From a virus, in the IMG/VR virus record IMGVR_UViG_3300022939_001455, positions 1-41,147 of that record: DNA of 41,147 nt. One strand, written 5' to 3'. The notes below the pieces were generated by a model. That model saw nothing but the letters and a program-made list of their open reading frames with translations, was not told the DNA's origin and searched no databases. Both the position numbers and the translations under genes were made by a program. This document shows positions 38,619 through 41,147 of the stretch, one piece after another. Positions within the stretch are counted from its first letter, which is position 1. Every line of letters starts with the position of its first letter.

Positions 38619-39368
38619 ATGGGAAAACAGCGACGATTATCAAGATCTGAAAAGCGCAGACAAGATAGAGATATGGAGCATATGGTAGGCATTCTAAATA
38701 CTAAGTTTGGAATGAGACATATTCAACCATTAACGCCAACTCAATCTAGTATGTTCGATTCATATAATCAAGGTAATAATATCGCAGCCATTGGAACAGC
38801 AGGCACAGGTAAAACAATGAGTGCAATGTATTTAGCACTCAACGATGTAATGCAAAAAGGAGGATATAACAGAGTCATCGTAATAAGATCTGCGGTTCAG
38901 ACGCGCGAACAGGGTTTCATGCCCGGCTCACTCACACAAAAACAAGCAGTTTTTGAAACACCATATACTGATATCGTTAATGATCTCTTTGGGAGGGGAG
39001 ATGCATATCAGATCTTAAAACAAAAAGGTATGATACAATTTATGACTTCCTCATTTGTACGAGGCTTGACTTTTGATAATGCTATTATCATTGTAGACGA
39101 ATGTCAATCAATGACCTATCACGAATTAGACACTATCATTACACGTGTAGGTGAATCATCTAAGATTATTTTCTGTGGTGATACAAGGCAAGACGATCTT
39201 AAAACATCTAAAAATAAAGCAGATGTTTCTGGTCTTTACGATTTTATGAGTGTATTAAGAAAGGTAAAATCTTTTGCAATACATCATTTTGGTATTCCAG
39301 ATATTGTAAGGTCGGGTTTAGTAAAAGAATATATAATTGCAAAAGAGCGATTATTAGAAGTAGCTTAA
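38619..39368 (+). CDS. phoH: PhoH-like ATPase
   Basis: A 249-aa P-loop ATPase of the PhoH family. Walker A G59-T-A-G-T-G-K65-T and Walker B I-I-I-V-D160-E-C-Q are clear, followed by the FCGDTRQDD sensor. PhoH is frequent in marine phages; its role is unsettled (RNA-linked ATPase/helicase or phosphate-stress response). A strong AAAGGAGG Shine-Dalgarno precedes the ATG. Two terminators, at 38313 and 39382, flank the small-protein/PhoH unit. The stretch 38870-38960 has above-average G and C. Confidence 0.93.
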   Translation: MGKQRRLSRSEKRRQDRDMEHMVGILNTKFGMRHIQPLTPTQSSMFDSYNQGNNIAAIGTAGTGKTMSAMYLALNDVMQKGGYNRVIVIRSAVQTREQGFMPGSLTQKQAVFETPYTDIVNDLFGRGDAYQILKQKGMIQFMTSSFVRGLTFDNAIIIVDECQSMTYHELDTIITRVGESSKIIFCGDTRQDDLKTSKNKADVSGLYDFMSVLRKVKSFAIHHFGIPDIVRSGLVKEYIIAKERLLEVA

Positions 39369-39381
39369 TAAAGGAGAACTT

Positions 39382-39409
39382 AAGAGTGCCCTTCGGGGCA
39401 TTCTTATTT
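39382..39409 (+). terminator. Intrinsic terminator with UUCG loop
   Basis: AAGAGTGCCC, loop TTCG, GGGCATTCTT (39382-39405): a ten-base stem with one G-T pair and the very stable UUCG tetraloop, followed by ATTTAATT. It lies 14 bases after phoH and before the PAAR gene. The T run is short but mixed with the stem end. Confidence 0.85.
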
Positions 39410-39417
39410 AATTACAT

Positions 39418-39714
39418 ATGCAAAGTTTAGTAAGAGTAGGAAGAGATAGACATATAGGACATGCTAGTCCTACACCAAATCCATTTCATGCAACAATTTA
39501 TTTAAATCCAAATCAAGGTAAAGTAACAGTTGAAAGAGCTTGGGCTGTTGTTGTGGGTGGTTCAACAGCTTGTGGAGATCCAGCAATTACAGGATCTGCT
39601 AAAGTTACAGTCCAAAATATACCAGTTCATAGAGTAGGTGATTTAACTGGTGGTCACGGATCGTGGGTTCCAAATGCAGCTGCAACAGGTTCATTATACG
39701 TAAGAGCAGGATAA
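39418..39714 (+). CDS. PAAR-repeat tail-spike tip protein, gp5.4-like
   Basis: A 98-aa protein rich in Gly, His and Pro. R-V-G-R-D-R-H-I-G-H (about 6-15), VTVQNIPVHRVGDLTGGHG and the Gly-Ala-Ala-Thr-Gly tail match PAAR proteins that cap the membrane-piercing spike; T4 gp5.4 is about 97 aa. The histidines would hold a metal ion at the tip. It is the first gene of the tail group at the window end. Confidence 0.85.
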   Translation: MQSLVRVGRDRHIGHASPTPNPFHATIYLNPNQGKVTVERAWAVVVGGSTACGDPAITGSAKVTVQNIPVHRVGDLTGGHGSWVPNAAATGSLYVRAG

Positions 39715-39715
39715 T

Positions 39716-40087
39716 ATGGCTAATCCGAATTATGCTTCTTTACTTGCGCAAATTGCTGCCGAAACAGATCCAGTAATAAAACAGCAATTAATTGAACTTT
39801 GTTATGTTTTCGAACAAGAACTCACTAGAGAAGAAAAAGAACTTTTTGAATATTGCGAATTCGATTATGTAGAAGATAATCCCGGATATGAAGAAGGAAC
39901 AGGAGATCCTTTATATGTTCTTGCTGGATATGTAGCTGATGGTTATATAAATAATATATCAAGTAATACTTCACTTTATGTATTATCTGGCTATATGACA
40001 GATGGATATGTTGCAACGCAAGTAAGTGGAGATAATTTTATATCATATGTTGGAACATACTTTAATGATAACGGGGATAGAACTTAA
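39716..40087 (+). CDS. Small tail-region protein, unknown, with internal repeat
   Basis: A 123-aa acidic protein. Two copies of a Y-V-L-x-G-Y-x-x-D-G-Y unit (about residues 64-75 and 84-95) suggest a small repeat fold. It starts one base after the PAAR gene stop and its stop overlaps the fibre start by one base. The placement between the spike tip and a fibre suggests a baseplate or fibre-attachment role; the sequence shows no known domain. Confidence 0.55.
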   Translation: MANPNYASLLAQIAAETDPVIKQQLIELCYVFEQELTREEKELFEYCEFDYVEDNPGYEEGTGDPLYVLAGYVADGYINNISSNTSLYVLSGYMTDGYVATQVSGDNFISYVGTYFNDNGDRT

Positions 40088-41147
40088 TGGCAATTACTAA
40101 AAGAAGTGATAAAGGATCAGCGCTAACTTATACGGAGATGGACGATAACTTTGATGCTATCGCTCCACGCACAAGTGCTAATGGTTCTATTCAAATTCCA
40201 GCAGGTACAACAGGAGAAAGAGATAGTTCTCCTCAAGTCGGTTATTTAAGATATAACACTTCAACATCAAGCTTCGAAGGTTATATTAACGGTTCTTGGT
40301 CAGGAGTTGGTTCTGGCGGAGGAGCAGCAGGAGCACAAGGTGTTCAAGGTATTATAGGTTTACAAGGTACCGATGGAGCAGCAGGATTAAATGGCTCTAA
40401 CGGTATTCAGGGTGTACAAGGACCAGCTGGTGGTGGTGTTGGTGGTGGCGCTCAAGGTGTACAAGGACCTCAAGGTGTAGAAGGTTCTGGAGGAGATCCA
40501 GGTATTCAAGGTCTTATAGGTAATCAAGGTACACAAGGATTAACAGGAGCTGGTGGAACCGGACCACAAGGTGTTCAAGGTTTTGATGGAACTGGCTCAC
40601 AAGGTGCACAAGGTACTGACGGTGGTTCTGGTTTACAAGGTATTCAAGGTCCTGCCGGATCAGGCGGTGTTGGTGGTGGCTCTCAAGGTATTCAAGGACC
40701 ACAAGGTTTACAAGGTGGTGAAGGTCCTGAAGGTCCTGCTGGTGACAGTATTCAAGGTACACAAGGTACTGATGGAACTGGTGGTCAAGGTACACAGGGT
40801 ATTCAAGGTGGTCCAGGATTTGGAGCTCCAGGTCCTCAAGGTATTCAAGGTACTGAAGCACAAGGTATTCAAGGTATTCAAGGTGATTTAGGACCTGCTG
40901 GTTTTGGTGCTCAAGGTCATCAAGGTGTACAAGGTAATATAGGTCCAGGCGGAACCGGACCACAGGGTGTTCAAGGATTTACTGGACAGGGTGTACAAGG
41001 TAATATAGGTCCAAATGGTCCTGATGGCCCACAAGGTATTCAAGGTATTCAAGGCCCAGAGGCACAAGGTATTCAAGGTAATATTGGTCCATCCGGTGTT
41101 GGTGTTCAAGGTATTCAAGGTACAAGCATACAAGGAATTAAAGGTTT
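40087..41147 (+). CDS. Collagen-like tail fibre protein (partial)
   Basis: An open frame from ATG 40087 runs off the window (353 codons seen). Residues 1-75 (AITKRSDKGSALTYTEMDDN, then YLRYNTSTSSFEGYING) are the typical start of phage fibre proteins; from about residue 80 the protein is a long Gly-x-y repeat, mostly GxQGVQG, GIQGPQG and GPAG units, a collagen-like triple-helix arm of at least 270 residues. It should form a trimeric fibre that contacts the host. The C-terminal receptor-binding part is outside the window. Confidence 0.9.
   Translation, partial: MAITKRSDKGSALTYTEMDDNFDAIAPRTSANGSIQIPAGTTGERDSSPQVGYLRYNTSTSSFEGYINGSWSGVGSGGGAAGAQGVQGIIGLQGTDGAAGLNGSNGIQGVQGPAGGGVGGGAQGVQGPQGVEGSGGDPGIQGLIGNQGTQGLTGAGGTGPQGVQGFDGTGSQGAQGTDGGSGLQGIQGPAGSGGVGGGSQGIQGPQGLQGGEGPEGPAGDSIQGTQGTDGTGGQGTQGIQGGPGFGAPGPQGIQGTEAQGIQGIQGDLGPAGFGAQGHQGVQGNIGPGGTGPQGVQGFTGQGVQGNIGPNGPDGPQGIQGIQGPEAQGIQGNIGPSGVGVQGIQGTSIQGIKG

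Noticed and set aside
40514-41133. Long open frames in other frames and on the - strand in the fibre region
   Set aside because: These are by-products of the GGT-CAA-GGT-type repeat coding Gly-x-y; their translations are low-complexity Leu/Tyr/His or Val/Lys repeats without gene-like features.
1-41147. tRNA genes, CRISPR arrays, insertion sequences, integrase or attachment sites
   Set aside because: No cloverleaf-like or T-loop sequence was noticed in the short gaps, no regular short repeats with spacers, and no transposase or integrase among the translated frames. A tRNAscan run would settle the tRNA point.

Overview
The window is a 41 kb, AT-rich, almost fully coding piece of a T4-like (Straboviridae/Kyanoviridae-type) tailed-phage genome. 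Every credible gene lies on the + strand. Hallmarks are the T4-type replication set (C-terminus of gp41 helicase, gp61 primase, RNase H/FEN-type exonuclease), NrdA/NrdB/glutaredoxin, ThyX, PhoH, a PAAR spike-tip protein, a gp67-like acidic prohead-core protein and a collagen-like fibre. The low GC, the many one-base gene overlaps and the set of small conserved genes resemble marine T4-like phages of SAR11 or picocyanobacteria. The host assignment is inference; no photosynthesis gene is present.

Layout. 1-694: end of the replicative helicase. 722-4565: late-type genes, namely two proteins with PD-(D/E)xK-like nuclease motifs, a covalent-nucleotidyltransferase (ligase-fold) protein and a probable virion protein. 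4608-7135: a surface-chemistry cassette (methyltransferase, GT32-like, sulfotransferase, GT25-like). 7170-13630: three large, lysine-rich proteins (nucleotidyltransferase fused to a repeat polyprotein, a P-loop kinase, a second modular polyprotein). 13675-16213: small virion/prohead-type genes. 16217-22167: an operon behind a sigma70-like promoter (primase, ThyX, NrdA, NrdB, glutaredoxin, DUF454 membrane protein). 22210-30822: a sugar-nucleotide/glycan block (RmlB-like, methyltransferase, GT17-sulfotransferase fusion, phosphoesterase, mini UDP-sugar dehydrogenase, cytidylyltransferase, split radical-SAM, phosphomannomutase-like HAD, peroxiredoxin, cupin). 30819-34370: small early-type genes, a GIY-YIG-like protein and a P-loop kinase. 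34373-38284: GT4, RNase H, an ArdC-like mini protein and a HAD phosphatase. 38354-39368: FmdB-like small protein and PhoH. 39418-end: PAAR protein and tail/fibre genes, the last running off the window.

Regulation. Two signal classes are visible. Five or six sigma70-like promoters (TTGACA, 17 bp, TATAAT) precede replication and early-type genes, and most share a conserved spacer. T4-late-type TATAAATA boxes precede the putative head genes (722, 7170, 11792, 15363). Two intrinsic terminators flank phoH.

Most interesting proposal. Several late genes (722, 2595, 10622, 11792, and the 7170 product) combine a short N-terminus like the T4 capsid-targeting sequence, or repeated I/L-x-E sites like those cut by the T4 prohead protease gp21, with nucleotide- or nucleic-acid-acting domains. 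This suggests enzymes and modular polyproteins packaged in the head, cleaved during maturation and injected with the DNA. It is inference, testable by virion proteomics.
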